Shown: positions 1-10,793, counted from the stretch's first letter. The stretch is 64,000 bases of DNA from Megaleporinus macrocephalus (GCA_021613375.1 CM038728.1:34736299-34800298); one strand, 5' to 3'. Numbers and translations: made by a program. The notes: a model not told the origin generated them from the letters alone.

Positions 1-315
1 CTCTGACCAATACAGTGATCAACTCTGACCATTACAGTGATTAACTCTGACCATTACAGTGATCAACACTGACCATTACAGTGATCAACTCTGACCATTA
101 CAGTGATCAATGATCAACTCCGACCATTAGTGACCAACTCTGTTTGACTCTGACCATTACAGTGATTAACTCTGACCATTACAGTGATCCACTCTGACCA
201 TTACAGTGATTAACTCTGACCATTACAGTGATTAACTCTGACCATTACAGTGATCAACTCTGACCATTACAGTGATCAACTCTGACCATTACAGTGATTA
301 ACTCTGACCATTACA
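1..315. repeat. 22-bp minisatellite, left block
   Basis: About 14 tandem copies of a 22-bp unit built on gatcaactctgacc followed by attacagt, with C/T changes (gatc or gatt). Near 105-165 there is an irregular variant (tgatcaactccgaccattag, then a tttgactctg segment). The same variant recurs on the far side of the LINE at about 3830-3880, so both blocks come from one older array. The block starts before the window, so its true length is unknown. Confidence 0.95.
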
Positions 316-430
316 GGATCAAGGATTCAAGGATTCAAGGATTCAAGGAGACTTTATTGTCATTCGCATCACATGTGGTACATGGGGTGGAACGAAATTG
401 TGGTACCCCAGGACCCAGTTTTACCCAGAC
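316..430 (-). other. LINE 3' end with 8-bp tail repeats
   Basis: On the plus strand this reads ggattcaa repeated three to four times, then gactttattgtcattcgc. On the element strand that is gcgaatgacaataaagtc followed by ccttgaat repeats. L2-type LINEs usually end in such short repeats instead of poly-A, and the end marks where target-primed reverse transcription began. Confidence 0.75.
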
Positions 431-582
431 AGCAGTACTTAAATAAATAAAATAAACATAAATATATAAAATATATGAAAATAAAATAAACAGGAATGGA
501 GAAGGTAGCAGCAGAGTGTATTTAAAGTGACTGGTGTCGTTAAAGTGTCAGTGCAGTAAAGTGTCAGTGCAGTGGTTCCACT

Positions 583-1304
583 AAGTGGCGTTTAAAAGTC
601 TTACAGCTTCCGGAATGAAGCTGTTCCTCAGTCTGTTCGTTCAACACTTGACGCTCCGCAGCCCTCCTGCCTGGAGGGGAGCGGGACAAACAGTGAGTGT
701 GCTGGATGAGTGGGGTCCTTCATTGATGCAGGTGGCCCTCTTTCCTGCATCAGGAGGTGTATTTGTCCGTGGTGGTGGGGAGGCTGACTCCGACAGACCT
801 CTGTGCAGCCTTCACCACCCTCTGCAGAGCTTTCCCTGTCTGCAGCAGAGCAGCTATTCCGTGCCACACGTTGATGCTGGAGCATAGAACGCTCTCCACC
901 ACACATCTGTAGAAGGAGGTGAGGACCGAGCTCCCGAGCCCAGCTCGCCTCAACCGCCTGAGGAAGTAGAGCCGCTGATGTGCCTTCCTGACCAGGCTGG
1001 AAGTGTTTTGTTGCCCAGGTGAGTTGTTGCTCAGGTGAACACCCAAGTACCTGTAGCTGGAGACCACTTCCACCGCAGACCCTCCGACATGCAGGGGGAG
1101 GTGGGCATGTCTGCCCCTTCTGAAGTCCACAATCATCTCCTTCGTCTTCTTTATGTGATGCAGAGGTGTGTTCTTTCTGCACCAACCCTCCAGGTGTTCT
1201 ACCTCCCGTCTGTAGCCAGACTCATCACTGTTTGTGATGCATCCGACCACTGCCGTGTCGTCCGCAAACTTCACAATATGACAGCCTGGTAGATGGGTGA
1301 GCAG
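583..1304 (-). pseudogene. LINE reverse transcriptase, FADD box to C-terminus (frameshifted)
   Basis: One base lost near 1290 brings the frame back to KFADDTAVVGC, the catalytic FADD box. This is followed by the primer-grip and thumb region (YRYLGVHLSN, RLYFLRRLRRAGL). A stop follows DKYTS near 750. The protein continues one frame over as THPAHSLFVPLPS and, after another shift, as NSFIPEAVRLLNAT at about 632-583. These are typical C-terminal motifs of fish L2-type elements. Three shifts in about 700 bases show neutral decay. Confidence 0.88.
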
Positions 1305-2266
1305 TCATATGTGAGCAGCGTGAACAAAAGGGGGCTCAACACACAGCCCTGAGGAGGCAGTGCTGAGGATTGTGGTGGAGGAGGAGAGGTTGTGGATCCT
1401 CACAGACTGCGGCCTGTTGGTCAGGAAGTCCAGGACCCAGTTGCAAAGAGAAGAGCGCAGACCAAGTGAGGAGAGCTTATCGTTCAGTGTCTGGGGTATC
1501 ATGGTGTTAAAGGCGGAAGTGAAGTCCACAAAGAGCATACGGACATAAGAGTCCTTCTGCTCCAGGTGGGTGAGGGCAGTGTGGACCACAGAGGAAATGG
1601 CATCGTCTGTGGATCGGTTCCTCCTGTAGGCGTACTGGTGTGGGTCCACAGTGACGTCGATGGTGGCTTTGATGTGGGTCATAACCAGTCTTTCAAAGCA
1701 TTTAGTGACTATCGGCGTGAGAGCTATCGGCCGGTAGTCATTCAACCTGTCACTGTGGAGCTCTTGGGGACCGGGATGATGGTGGCGGTCTTCAGGCAGG
1801 TGGGAACAGCTGCCTGGGTGAGGGAGACATTGAAAATGTCTGCCAGGACCTCGGAGATCTGATCAGCGCACTCCCGTAGTACTCGTCCGGGTATGTTATC
1901 CGGACCAGCACTTTTCCGGGGGTTGATCCTCCTGAGGGTCCTCCTTACCTCTGCTGGTGTCACACAGAGGGGTACTTCTCCAGGTGGAGGGGTGAGTCTT
2001 ATGCTGGGCGGGGGGTCAGGGTCCTCAAAGCGGGCATAGAATTTGTTGAGAGCCTCGGGCAGGGAGGGGTCTTTGGAACATTGTGCATCTCTGGTTTTAT
2101 AGTCTGTGATGCACTTAATTCCCCTCCACATGCTCCTAGGATCCTGGGAGGAGAAGTGTCCCTGGATTTTCAGAGCATATGCAGCTTTGGCCCTCTTAAC
2201 ACCTGCGGTCAGCTCTCTTCTAGCCCTCCTGAGTTTCCTGTGCGTCGCCAGACCTGAAGGCAGCAT
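1305..2266 (-). pseudogene. LINE reverse transcriptase, fingers and first palm motifs (frameshifted)
   Basis: Two frames join at about 1743. The first carries the linker and RT motifs with INPRKSAGPDNIPGRVLREC and ATIIPVPK. The second opens with [20 protein letters not shown], then the Tyr-Arg segment [12 protein letters not shown], then [12 protein letters not shown], which holds the first catalytic Asp. Near 1360 the frame slips again, so that the PQG box (Pro-Gln-Gly, followed by CVLSPLLF) is readable only one frame over. These are the standard RT motifs of jockey/L2-type LINEs. Confidence 0.9.
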
Positions 2267-3242
2267 CCCTGGCTTTCAGTAGAGAACGCACCTCTCCATT
2301 CAGCCAGGGTTTCTGGTTCGGGTAGCAGGTCACTGTCTTTGTGGTGGTGACATCCTCCACACACTTGCTGATGTACCCGAGGACAGCAGATGTGTAATCC
2401 TCCAGATCCAGCTCCCCCTCACTCTCAGCAGCCTCCCTAAAGACATGCCAGTCTGTGCAGCCGAAACAGTCCTGCAGCACAGCGTCTGCGTCACCGGGCC
2501 ACACAGTGATGGTCTTCTGTGTGGGTCTGGAGCGTCGCAGCGGGGGGTGGTATGCAGGGACCAGCATAATGGAGATGTGTCGGAGAGCCCGAGGTGGGGG
2601 TGGGGGACGGCTCTGTACGCGTCTCTGATGTTGGTGTAAACACGGTCGAGTTTTGTTGTCTCCCCGTGTTGGAATGTCTATGTGTTGGTAAAACCTCGGC
2701 AAAATGTTCGTCAGGTTCACGTGGTTAAAATCCCCCGCCACCACGTAAAACGCCTCCGGATGCTTGTTCTGAAGCGAGCTGATGTTGTCATGTAGCTCTT
2801 TCAGTGCGTTGTTAGCATTAGCATCCGGTGCTATGTAAACGGCAATGACGAACACAGCTGTAAACTCCCGAGGCAGATAGTGTGGCCGACACTTCACGGT
2901 CAGCTGTTCTGTTGCCTCGGAGCATAGGGCGTTTACCATCACACAGTTTGTGCACCAACCTTTGTTTATGTAGACGCATAAGCCGCCCCCTCGTGCTTTT
3001 CCGGACAGCTGGTTGCGGTCCGCGCGGAAGAGCTGCCGGCCGGCGAGCTGGAAGGCTGAGTCCGGCATGCTGTCGTTTAGCCATGTTTCCGTGAGACAGA
3101 TCACAGCGCAGTTCCTCATCTCATCAGAAACACTCATCCTCAGCCGCAGAAGGTCCAGCTTGTTGTCCAAAGAGCGAACATTGGACAGGAAGAGAGATGG
3201 AATCGGGGGTCTGTCGGCGTTAGCCTTGAGCCTGGCTAGCAC
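2220..3242 (-). pseudogene. LINE AP-type endonuclease domain (frameshifted)
   Basis: About 340 residues. Endonuclease landmarks run in order: SNVRSLDNK near residue 20, CLTETWLND with the metal-binding Glu near residue 50, GGGLCVYI near 85, and AGDFNHVNL with the catalytic Asp near 165. Between about 2645 and 2597 the protein becomes a meaningless Pro/Arg/Gln stretch. One frame over, the same bases read DRVYTNIRDAYRAVP and then a broken SDH motif. The simplest reading is a loss of two bases upstream and one base downstream, which restores the frame. The C-terminal linker (PWLNGEVRSLLKARDAAFRSG) breaks again near 2240. Confidence 0.88.
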
Positions 3243-3244
3243 GC

Positions 3245-3552
3245 CGGCCCGCTTCCCTCTCTTCAGTCTTCGCCTGCATCGCTTCCTTTTGCCCTTTGTT
3301 CGTACCGCTCTGACCCGCCACGCCGGTGTCCGGAGAAGTTGTAGTTGTGCCCAGCTTGGCTCTGAAACTACTGTCCATAGTTGCTACTTTTGTGGCAGAG
3401 CTGTCCTTAATCTTAAAAAGTTCGGTTCGGCTGTAACTCACAGGCTTAAGGCGCGTGAAATCGCTATCAGAACCGACGTAAAAATAACTGAAAGCTGGGT
3501 TTTCGCTGGGAGCGTGAGAAGCTGCTGCACCACCGCGCGCGGCCATCTTGTT
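3245..3552 (-). pseudogene. LINE ORF2, N-terminal segment
   Basis: This frame starts with MAARGGAAASHAPSENPAF at the 5' end of the LINE and runs about 100 residues, rich in Lys, Ala and Thr and without a recognisable fold. It ends at a stop near 3220. One base over, the frame reads LARLKANADRPP straight into the endonuclease. I infer a single ancestral ORF broken by a one-base shift near 3250. A short separate ORF1 is the alternative, but I see no zinc knuckle or RNA-binding motif. Confidence 0.6.
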
Positions 3553-4008
3553 TATCAACTCTGTGATCAACTCTGACCATTACAGTGATCAACTCTGACT
3601 ATTACAGTGATCAACTCTGACCAATACAGTGATCAACTCTGACCAATACAGTGATCAACTCTGACCATTACAGTGATCAACTCTGACCAATACAGTGATT
3701 AACTCTGACCATTACAGTGATCAACTCTGACCATTACAGTGATCAACTCTGACCATTACAGTGATCAACTCTGACCAATACAGTGATCAACTCTGACCAT
3801 TACAGTGATCAACTCTGACCATTACAGTGATCAATGATCAACTCCGACCATTAGTGACCAACTCTGTTTGACTCTGATCATTACAGTGATCAACTCTGAT
3901 CATTACAGTGATCAACTCTGACTATTACAGTGATCCACTCTGACTATTACAGTGATCCACTCTGACCATTACAGTGATCAACTCTGATCATTACAGTGAT
4001 CAACTCTA
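3553..4008. repeat. 22-bp minisatellite, right block
   Basis: About 20 more copies of the gatcaactctgacc unit resume directly after the LINE 5' end. Variants with tgactattacag and the irregular block near 3830-3880 match types seen to the left of the LINE. Confidence 0.95.
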
Positions 4009-4009
4009 T

Positions 4010-5205
4010 CCAAGATATCTCTGTTTCTTGATAATCTATGTAATTTACTTCATCTGGGTTCACGTTTTGATGTGTTGGTGGTTTGGCTTCAGTAATAACT
4101 TGTCATGGATGTGAGTTAGTGGCACTAAAATGTACTAAAATGAAATGTTTGGGTGGAAATTTTGGGAAAAACGTTATTCGAGTCTTAAACATGCACGCTT
4201 TGCTTCAATAGGCCTCCATTTGTAGCTGAGCAGAGATTTCTGAAGACGCATCAAAGCCCCACACGGAAACATGCAGCCTCTTCTTTAAGGTTCTCTCTCA
4301 CTCAGCGCGACTGAAGCACAGTCTGAACCCACCGCGACGCGCCCAGCAGATTAATTCCTCAGAGAAATGAAGAATCCCATGTGAATCTATGTGATATTGG
4401 TTGCAGGGCTGGAGGAGCTCAGTGTATACTTTTATTCTTTCTTTCTTTCTTCTTTTTTTTTTAAGAGCCAATTTATCTGTTCCAGCTCCTTTCATCATAT
4501 CAAGCTGACAGTCATGGCCATAGTGGACTGTAGACACCTGTGTTTCTGGAAACGTAGCCGTGAAAAAAAAGACCTTAGAGGACAACAATTCACGCCAGCA
4601 AACTCAATAAAGTCGAAATGTGAAAGATTTATCCTCCAGAACAAAGACGGGAGCGGAATAGGTACAGTAACACCGTGACAACCTTGAGACTGATGAAGAA
4701 TAAAGCCGCGGAGACTAAAGTGGAGGAAGCATTTCTCTTTCTGCTCATCTAAAGGACTCCATGTCTCCTCTTTTCTACTTATTTCATTACTTAAAATAAA
4801 GTCAGCCGGGATGAAACAGTTTTTATGAAAAGGTCTCACGCTGTGCACAAGTGTGCTATCTTTATTTATGGTTTTCAGGGTTCACTGTGAGAACCCTCTG
4901 ACATGCTTGAAAAGTTTCCATTGTTTCAATGTCTCTGCACATAAGATATTTGTACTAATTATCAATTTATAACAAATGAATGAAAAATAAGTATCTCCAA
5001 AATTACAACTTTACAGAAGAGACCAAAAACTGTCTTCACTTTCAATGGAAGTCAATGGAACCAGATTTATTTCCAAGCTATTTTGGAGCATTTCTATTGG
5101 TCCACTCAGCATGAAATTTTCACACAATGTAAATGACCATTGTCGTGTTCAAATGACGTGGAAATCTAAAAATCGATAAAATTGAGATATGTTTTTCATT
5201 GGACA
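4010..5205. other. Unique sequence, no gene seen
   Basis: Mixed-composition DNA with short overlapping open frames on both strands and no recognisable domain. A T/C-rich run lies at 4430-4465. No repeat relationship to the rest of the window was noticed. Confidence 0.5.
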
Positions 5206-5208
5206 GCG

Positions 5209-5210
<2 letters not shown>

Positions 5211-5285
<75 letters not shown>
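5211..5285. repeat. (TA)n microsatellite
   Basis: About 37 uninterrupted TA dinucleotides. The Ile-Tyr open frames across it on both strands are translation artefacts. Confidence 0.98.
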
Positions 5286-5288
<3 letters not shown>

Positions 5289-5339
5289 CTCCAGTTATTC
5301 ATTCTACTATAGAATTCTATGGAATTTCTTTATACAATC

Positions 5340-5990
5340 CAGAATTTATAGCTACATTAAATGATGTAAACCATGAAACTGCCACCACCATGTTTCACAG
5401 TTGGGAGGAGGTTCTTATGCTGGAATCCAGTGTTAGGTTTTACCAAGTATTACATATCCTACTTAACTTCTCTATCCACACAGCAGTATTTCAGTGTTCT
5501 CTCTCACCAGGAGGACTTTGGGACCTTAAACAAGTAGAAATGTGTCTTCTGGATAGACGTGGCCTCCAAGCTATCATTCTATAAATACTAGTCTTGTTTA
5601 ATGATGTTCACACACAATCTTTTTTTATTAATTAATTTTACATTTATTTTGTCTCAATTATTTCTCCAGTTCACAGAAAGATGTCCTAAACATTCTACCA
5701 TAGATTTTCCTTACAGTCCAGAATGTAGCTTTATTAAATGAAGTCAAGCTGTCCAATAGCAGCAAACCAGACCCAGAACCTAGAAACTGCCACCACCATG
5801 TTTCACAGTTGGGTTGAGGTTCTTATGCTGGAGTGCATCATGCGTAATGTCTCTTGTTTAACTCATCTACCCACATAACTCTCTCACCCAGGTGGTTTTT
5901 AGGAAATTTAAGCAAGCAGAAATGGGTCTCCTGGATTGATGCAACCGCCGAGCTATCGTTCTATAAATACTAGTCTCGATCAGTGGTTGC
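5340..5990 (-). pseudogene. Tc1-type transposase fragments, two decayed copies in tandem
   Basis: Two related blocks, at about 5340-5590 and 5700-5975, share ccaccaccatgtttcacag, ggttcttatgctgga and, at their ends, ctataaatactagtct. On the minus strand the first phrase reads TVKHGGGS, the signature preceding the second half of the Tc1/mariner catalytic core. No full motif set survives. This looks like a short, duplicated relic of a Tc1 element. Confidence 0.65.
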
Positions 5991-6039
5991 ATTGGTTGTG
6001 ATGTTACTCTGGGGTTCTTTGTGGTCTCAGAGAACTTAA

Positions 6040-6600
6040 TGGATAACTGTTTATAATATTTGTTGTCCTCTTGATCTTTTGCTTTGAGTTAAACGAGGAT
6101 CTGATCTGATTTTATGTGAAATTTATGTAGAAATTCACAAACTTTTAATTTATAAATCACAGATGTTATTTATGCTGTATCATGATAAAATTATATGATA
6201 AGCAAAATAACTACTTTAAATCACATTTGAAATCAAAACACATTTTAATTTTCCTGTTACATTTTTTTTTTTTTTGTATTTTTAAATTTTGTTCCAACAC
6301 TTAATATGCTTATTAATATTATAGAATGAATTCTAAGCTGCTCTGTTAGAATTGCTTATGATATTAGACATAATATCTAATAACAGACTCTTAACTAAAA
6401 CACACTAATTGCTTTTATGACATTATTGGATGCGATGTTGGCTGCTGCACTTGTGACATCACAAACATAAGGAAAATTAAAGAGCTTATAAGTAAAACTT
6501 TTTTAAATTGTAATTCAACTTTGACGAAAAGTTATTGTTGGTTGTATTATTTTTCATTCTGTGTAAATAATCTATTAGTGACTTTCTCCCTAAAACAGCA
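6040..6600. repeat. Dispersed repeat, about 500-bp family, copy 1
   Basis: AT-rich segment closely matching 8738-9230 in the same orientation. Shared stretches include tttgctttgagttaaa, ctgtatcatgat, ttgttccaaca and gttggctgctgcacttgt. Both copies lie just downstream of antisense Tc1 fragments, so the two regions may be copies of one larger unit. Confidence 0.85.
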
Positions 6601-7288
6601 CTTCAGGATCCGAAACATGAAATATTACTGACTTATTAAACTCTCATTAGCTCTATTAGTTATAGATTACAACAAAATGATGAACTGGCTATTAACTAGA
6701 ACCTATAAGAATCAAATACTGCTAATTATATACTATATAAATAATGATAAATATTAGTGTTAATATTATATATCTGCATATATTATATTCTGTATGAATA
6801 AAATTTAATGCATTGTAAATAATAGTAGTATCTAATTTATTGTTTATTATTAATAATTATCTATAATTAATAATTATTATTATTTATAATTATTATTAAT
6901 CTACAAAAATATGTACCTACTAAAACAATAATTATTGTTTTATTTTGTTTTAAAACTAAAACAATAATTATTTATTTTGTATTTATGCACAAAATTCATC
7001 AATTAATTTTATCTTTATGAGTTTTGACCAGCGGGCTGAGAGCTGCTGCGTGTCTGAGCACCATCACTGCCCATCAGGCTGAGAATGTGTGTTCAGTCAG
7101 ACCTCCAGACCCTCGGGGGAGAGCGCCGGGTACACACTCCCCTTATGTGGGGGGGGGGAGCAGTTGCCCCTCTATCCGCATGACCTCCCCATATGAAAGA
7201 AGTCCCGAAGCTTTGCCCCTCTGGGACCTTCAGCGGCGAAAACCCTCTGACATTCAAACATCTCGGGAGATGGACGACAAACAAATCA
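6600..7288. other. AT-rich sequence, then a short GC-richer patch
   Basis: 6600-7020 is very AT-rich with many taata/attat words and no motif. 7020-7290 is more GC-rich and includes a run of ten to eleven G at about 7150. No gene is recognised. Confidence 0.5.
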
Positions 7289-7289
7289 G

Positions 7290-7325
7290 AGAAATAAATA
7301 AATAAATAAATAAATAAATAAATAC
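7290..7325. repeat. (AAAT)n microsatellite
   Basis: About nine tandem aaat units directly after acaaatcagag. Confidence 0.95.
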
Positions 7326-7336
7326 ATATGCAGGAG

Positions 7337-7353
7337 TCCAGTAGGGGGAGCGG
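7337..7353 (+). promoter_or_regulatory. CTCF-like motif
   Basis: The sequence tccagtagggggagcgg resembles the vertebrate CTCF core (CCASYAGRKGGC) but has ag in place of the usual gc after the G run. This is a match by eye only. Confidence 0.3.
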
Positions 7354-7354
7354 A

Positions 7355-7744
7355 GTGGACTTGGTCAAACCCAAGGCAAAAAAAAAAACAGGGAGGAAAG
7401 AAAGAAAGAAAAAAAATACTTCTCCTGACCTTGAGAGTGGAAAAAGACCTGAAGCGATGGACGGACTTCATAAAGGGCAGGTCAGTTCTGCGCTGGGACC
7501 AAAAATAAGCTGGGTTTAGTGTGGGTTGTAAAATGTTCTGCACCTTTAAAACATTTTTAACCTTAAAACAAAGACTTTTATAGCAAACAGTCCTGAAAAT
7601 GAGCCAAATTCAATATATTAAAACCTGCTATCGGTAAAATTGTGGGTTAAATAAAAAGGCAAAGTGAATATTTGTATTTCTGTACTGTATTTTGGAGCAT
7701 TTGAAGCAAGTCTGATAGTTTAAAAGTCTTTATCTGATCAGTAA
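7355..7744. other. Unique sequence, no gene seen
   Basis: Purine-rich tract at 7376-7420, then ordinary AT-rich DNA. No coding signal or repeat kinship noticed. Confidence 0.45.
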
Positions 7745-8215
7745 GTGTCTGATCACCAGTAAGATCAGCAGATCTGAATAGAACGGATGTAAATAATCAT
7801 ACATACAATACAAAGTATCATGAATATGTTATTGTGAGAGAAGTAGATCAGATCTTGATCCAGTTTAAAGAACAAAGTTAGGTTCCAGATTTCTCCTGGA
7901 CGCCCCAGACATTGTATGAATGTGTTCAGTTCCTTCAGCAGCAAATCTTGATTTATCTTAATGAAGTACTGAGCAGTCAAAGCAGGTATTAGATGAGAAC
8001 TGTAAATAATACTGGGTTGTTGGTGGAGAAGCTTGGAAAGGGTTAAATAAACACACTGACGTATGGAAAACACTACTTACTCTATTAATACTGATTAATA
8101 TTTAATAATAAAGAGTTTTGCTGAGTAAATATAAGTTCTCTGTCTAAAAACACAGCTTTTTAATATAACAATGTTGTTAAGTGATTAAAACTTTTACACA
8201 GCGCTGTAGGTTTTA
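7745..8215 (-). repeat. Dispersed 365-bp repeat with Tc1-like terminal sequence, copy 1
   Basis: Core at about 7770-8110, very similar to 20065-20425 (plus strand) and 47850-48200 (minus strand). On the minus strand the outer end (about 8175-8213) reads cagcgctgtgtaaaagttt, which resembles the terminal inverted repeat of fish Tc1 elements. A 102-residue open frame is partly kept in two copies (QDLLLKELNTFIQCLGRPGE), but I do not recognise it. I infer that the core is non-coding terminal DNA of a Tc1 family. Confidence 0.8.
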
Positions 8216-8289
8216 AAAATATTCCCATTCTCTGAAAGTGGTGAGAACAGAACAGCACTGAGCTGCTTTCTGTAAATGCTGGAAAACAC

Positions 8290-8640
8290 TCACTAAGAGA
8301 TTTTGGATCATTTCTCCTCGCAGGTCAATCTCAGTTGCTTGATATTATAGGCATGTTCGCTTGTGGACCGCCCTCTTCCAAGCACATCAAGGCTTTCAAT
8401 TGTGATCTAATCTGGAGACGGAGAGGACCATTGATTTTGCGCTGCCGCAGCCATTTCTGTGTGTTTAAATGTGTGTTTAGGGTCATTATCCTTCTGACAT
8501 GTCCAGCCAATCTTCTGGTATTCAGCTGAATTTATTGTGTCATTGATTTTCTCTCAAGCCTCTGAACCACCAACAGCACCTGTGATCCACCACCATATCC
8601 AACTGTGGGTATCAGGTACGTTTTGTTGTATGTAGTTCTT
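8290..8640 (-). pseudogene. Tc1-type transposase fragment, catalytic core
   Basis: Minus-strand translation gives DNDPKHTFKHTEMA at about 8485-8445, the second catalytic Asp motif of Tc1/mariner DDE transposases. It is followed by a decayed segment corresponding to the usual SPDLNPIE region. Upstream, at about 8590-8610, lies a degenerate form of the KHGGGS motif (TVGYGGG). Stops and gaps break the frame. The rest of the transposase is missing or unrecognisable. Confidence 0.75.
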
Positions 8641-8737
8641 ATTTTTTTGGTTGAATATTTACATAAGAAAGAGTTTTGCTGAGTAAACATTTCCCTGTCA
8701 GTTCCCAGCTTTTTATATATAATAACTTCCCCAAACG

Positions 8738-9230
8738 AATAACTGTTTATAATGTCTTGATCTGTTGCTTTGAGTTAAATAAGAATCTGATCATATTTTA
8801 TGTCAAATGTATATAAAAAATCACAAACTTTCAATTTATAAATCACAGTTGTTGTTTATGCTGTATCATGATGAAATTATATGATAAGCAAATTAACTAC
8901 TTTAAATCACATTTAAAATCAAGAACACTTTCATTTTCCTGTTTTTTTTTTGTTGTATTTTTAAATTTTGTTCCAACATTTGTAATATGCTTATTAATAT
9001 TATTAAATGAATTCTAAGCTGCTCATTACATTTTAACAATCAACTAAAACAATTGGTTTTATGACATATTATTGACTGCAATGTTGGCTGCTGCACTTGT
9101 AACATCACAAACATGAGGAAAATTACAGAGCTTATAAGTATAGCTTTTTTATTGTAATTCAACTTTGATTAAAGTCTATTGTTGGTTGTATTATTTTTCA
9201 TTCTGCATAAATAATCTATTGCTGACATTA
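8738..9230. repeat. Dispersed repeat, about 500-bp family, copy 2
   Basis: Direct-orientation counterpart of 6040-6600, with small indels throughout and a shorter T-run. The matching flank of decayed Tc1 on the left supports duplication of a block of 1 kb or more. Confidence 0.85.
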
Positions 9231-9234
9231 TTTT

Positions 9235-10095
9235 TTCATATTCAAATAACAAAAAGATCAGATTCAAACATGTACATGAAATTGTAATGTCATTATGTAA
9301 CTAACTTAAAAGTTAATTGTGTATAACTATGTATAGTAGAAATTTAATTAACTAATTAACTTCTCATGTTTATTGCCTTACAGCTCAAGTTTAACACTAT
9401 TTTACACTGCAGTTTTCATCTGTCGAAAAAAAAGCTTTTTATATATAATAATGTCCACAAATGTATGAAATTTTAGCTGTTTATATATAATAACGTCCCT
9501 AATTTTATGAAACTTTCTTTTGAGTGATACTTTCATGATCAATTTGCAACCAAATGTATCAAAGGATTTGAGAAATAATTCAAATTGCCTTCTTCTTCCA
9601 GTGTGACATGCAGTCCAGGCTCATGCACAGGAAGTAGGTCCAGTACATTTGAGTGTAGGCTGATTTGATCTGTATTGTTTTTCATGCGAGCTGAAATCCT
9701 TGTTCGCTGCATTTGATGAAATAATGCGGCGCGTGGCAAAAGGCCACCACGCCGCTGAGATTCCATTTACCTGTATCGCTTCCAAATCCACACAGAAAAC
9801 ATCAGTTCTGGAGCGACGGGGGGCTCTGAGGGATTCACATCCATCCACTCTCACACGTACTCTCCAGTGCTTTCATCCTGTCTGTTATTGGGGGGATTGG
9901 GGGGGGGGTGTGGAAGGAGGGAAAGAAAACCAGAACAGGGCTAAATTATGCACAATGGGGATATCTGTTCTCCAGTTTCTCTTCCCAGATAACGGCTTGT
10001 TGTTTCTATCCTTTGTTATCTACGCTGTTGGCCCGTGGGATGATTAGTATAACAAAGGCTGGAGGAATGCAAACCTGCCTGTGGTTCAAAACAAG
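9235..10095. other. AT-rich to mixed sequence, no gene seen
   Basis: Near 9435 and 9480 the phrase tttatatataataa followed by gtcc occurs twice, echoing 8709-8730, so small Tc1-associated remnants may be present. A G-rich run lies at 9890-9935. No conserved domain. Confidence 0.45.
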
Positions 10096-10103
10096 TCTTC
10101 TCT

Positions 10104-10793
10104 TTGAAGATGGAAGCTCACTTCGGGCTTAAAAACAAAAAAAAAAAAAGGGCGGGAAACGCTGAAGGTGGTCTTGGAAAACGGCACGAATACCCAGCTG
10201 GCACAAGCCCAAATCGAAGACCTCTGACCGGCCGCTTGTCTTTTAGCAGCACGGCAGCAATTAGGCCGCGTCGCAGCGAGCGAGTGGGTAGCGAAGCCAC
10301 GGGCGAGGTTCATGAGCGCACGCGTTTAGCCAAGATATTTGATCCGTTCTGCGGTGTTTGTGTTGGTGCCGACGCCGAGAGAATAATAAATATTGCATTA
10401 GCCCTGGGTCTTCCAATTCACTCTCCAAGACAAGTTCATAACATTCTCGACAGGGAAGCGGAGAAGCTCCTGCAGCTCCGGCGTGTTCTCCTCAGCGCCA
10501 ATTTCTCCGTGTCGCAGGAAACCCAGCGAGAGACACTTGACTCCGTGCGACGCGCAATCACAAACAAGGCGTTGGAGAAAAGAGGCCCGCGCTTTCCTCG
10601 TACAGGTGCCGGCCCTGAGCCCGTCAGCTCAAACAGGACTCGCTCTTTTCCGGGCTCCAGCGTCGCCCACCGCTGCTTTCCCGTCCACGCGGGAGGTTCC
10701 GCCGAGGACAGGTGTGTCTCCGCAACAGTGGACAGCAGAAGTGCTATTCTCTCTGGAGCACAGCTCACTATAGGAGATCGTTTAAGGTCTTAG
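10104..10793 (+). other. GC-rich island with a 229-residue open frame of unknown status
   Basis: This is the longest open frame outside tandem repeats. It starts with MKMEAHFGLKNKKKKRAG and is basic, with no domain I recognise. Other frames and the opposite strand are also open through much of the region, as expected from GC-rich composition, so an ORF by chance is likely. No splice or poly-A context decides it. It may instead be a conserved non-coding or promoter-like island. Confidence 0.2.

Larger units (their letters stand above)
316..3552 (-). mobile_element. L2-like non-LTR retrotransposon (LINE), nearly full length, inactivated
   Basis: A 3.2-kb element on the minus strand, inserted in the 22-bp minisatellite. 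In order it has an N-terminal region, an apurinic-type endonuclease, a reverse transcriptase with FADD, a C-terminal tail and a short 3' region ending in a simple repeat (ggattcaa units on the plus strand). LINEs of the jockey/CR1/L2 group copy themselves by nicking DNA and reverse transcribing their RNA at the nick. At least eight reading-frame changes make it dead. The 5' end, near 3550 at a start-like aagatggccgcg, may be complete or slightly truncated. No clear target-site duplication is visible, because the target is itself repetitive. The clade (L2 rather than Rex1 or CR1) is my judgement from motif resemblance. Confidence 0.9.

Noticed and set aside
628..1185. 185-residue minus-strand frame as a gene of its own
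   Set aside because: Most of it is an out-of-frame reading of the LINE reverse transcriptase. Only its last part (THPAHSLFVPLPS) is the genuine continuation after a frameshift.
5120..5584. Frames containing long Ile-Tyr runs
   Set aside because: They read through the (TA)n microsatellite and then into antisense Tc1 sequence.
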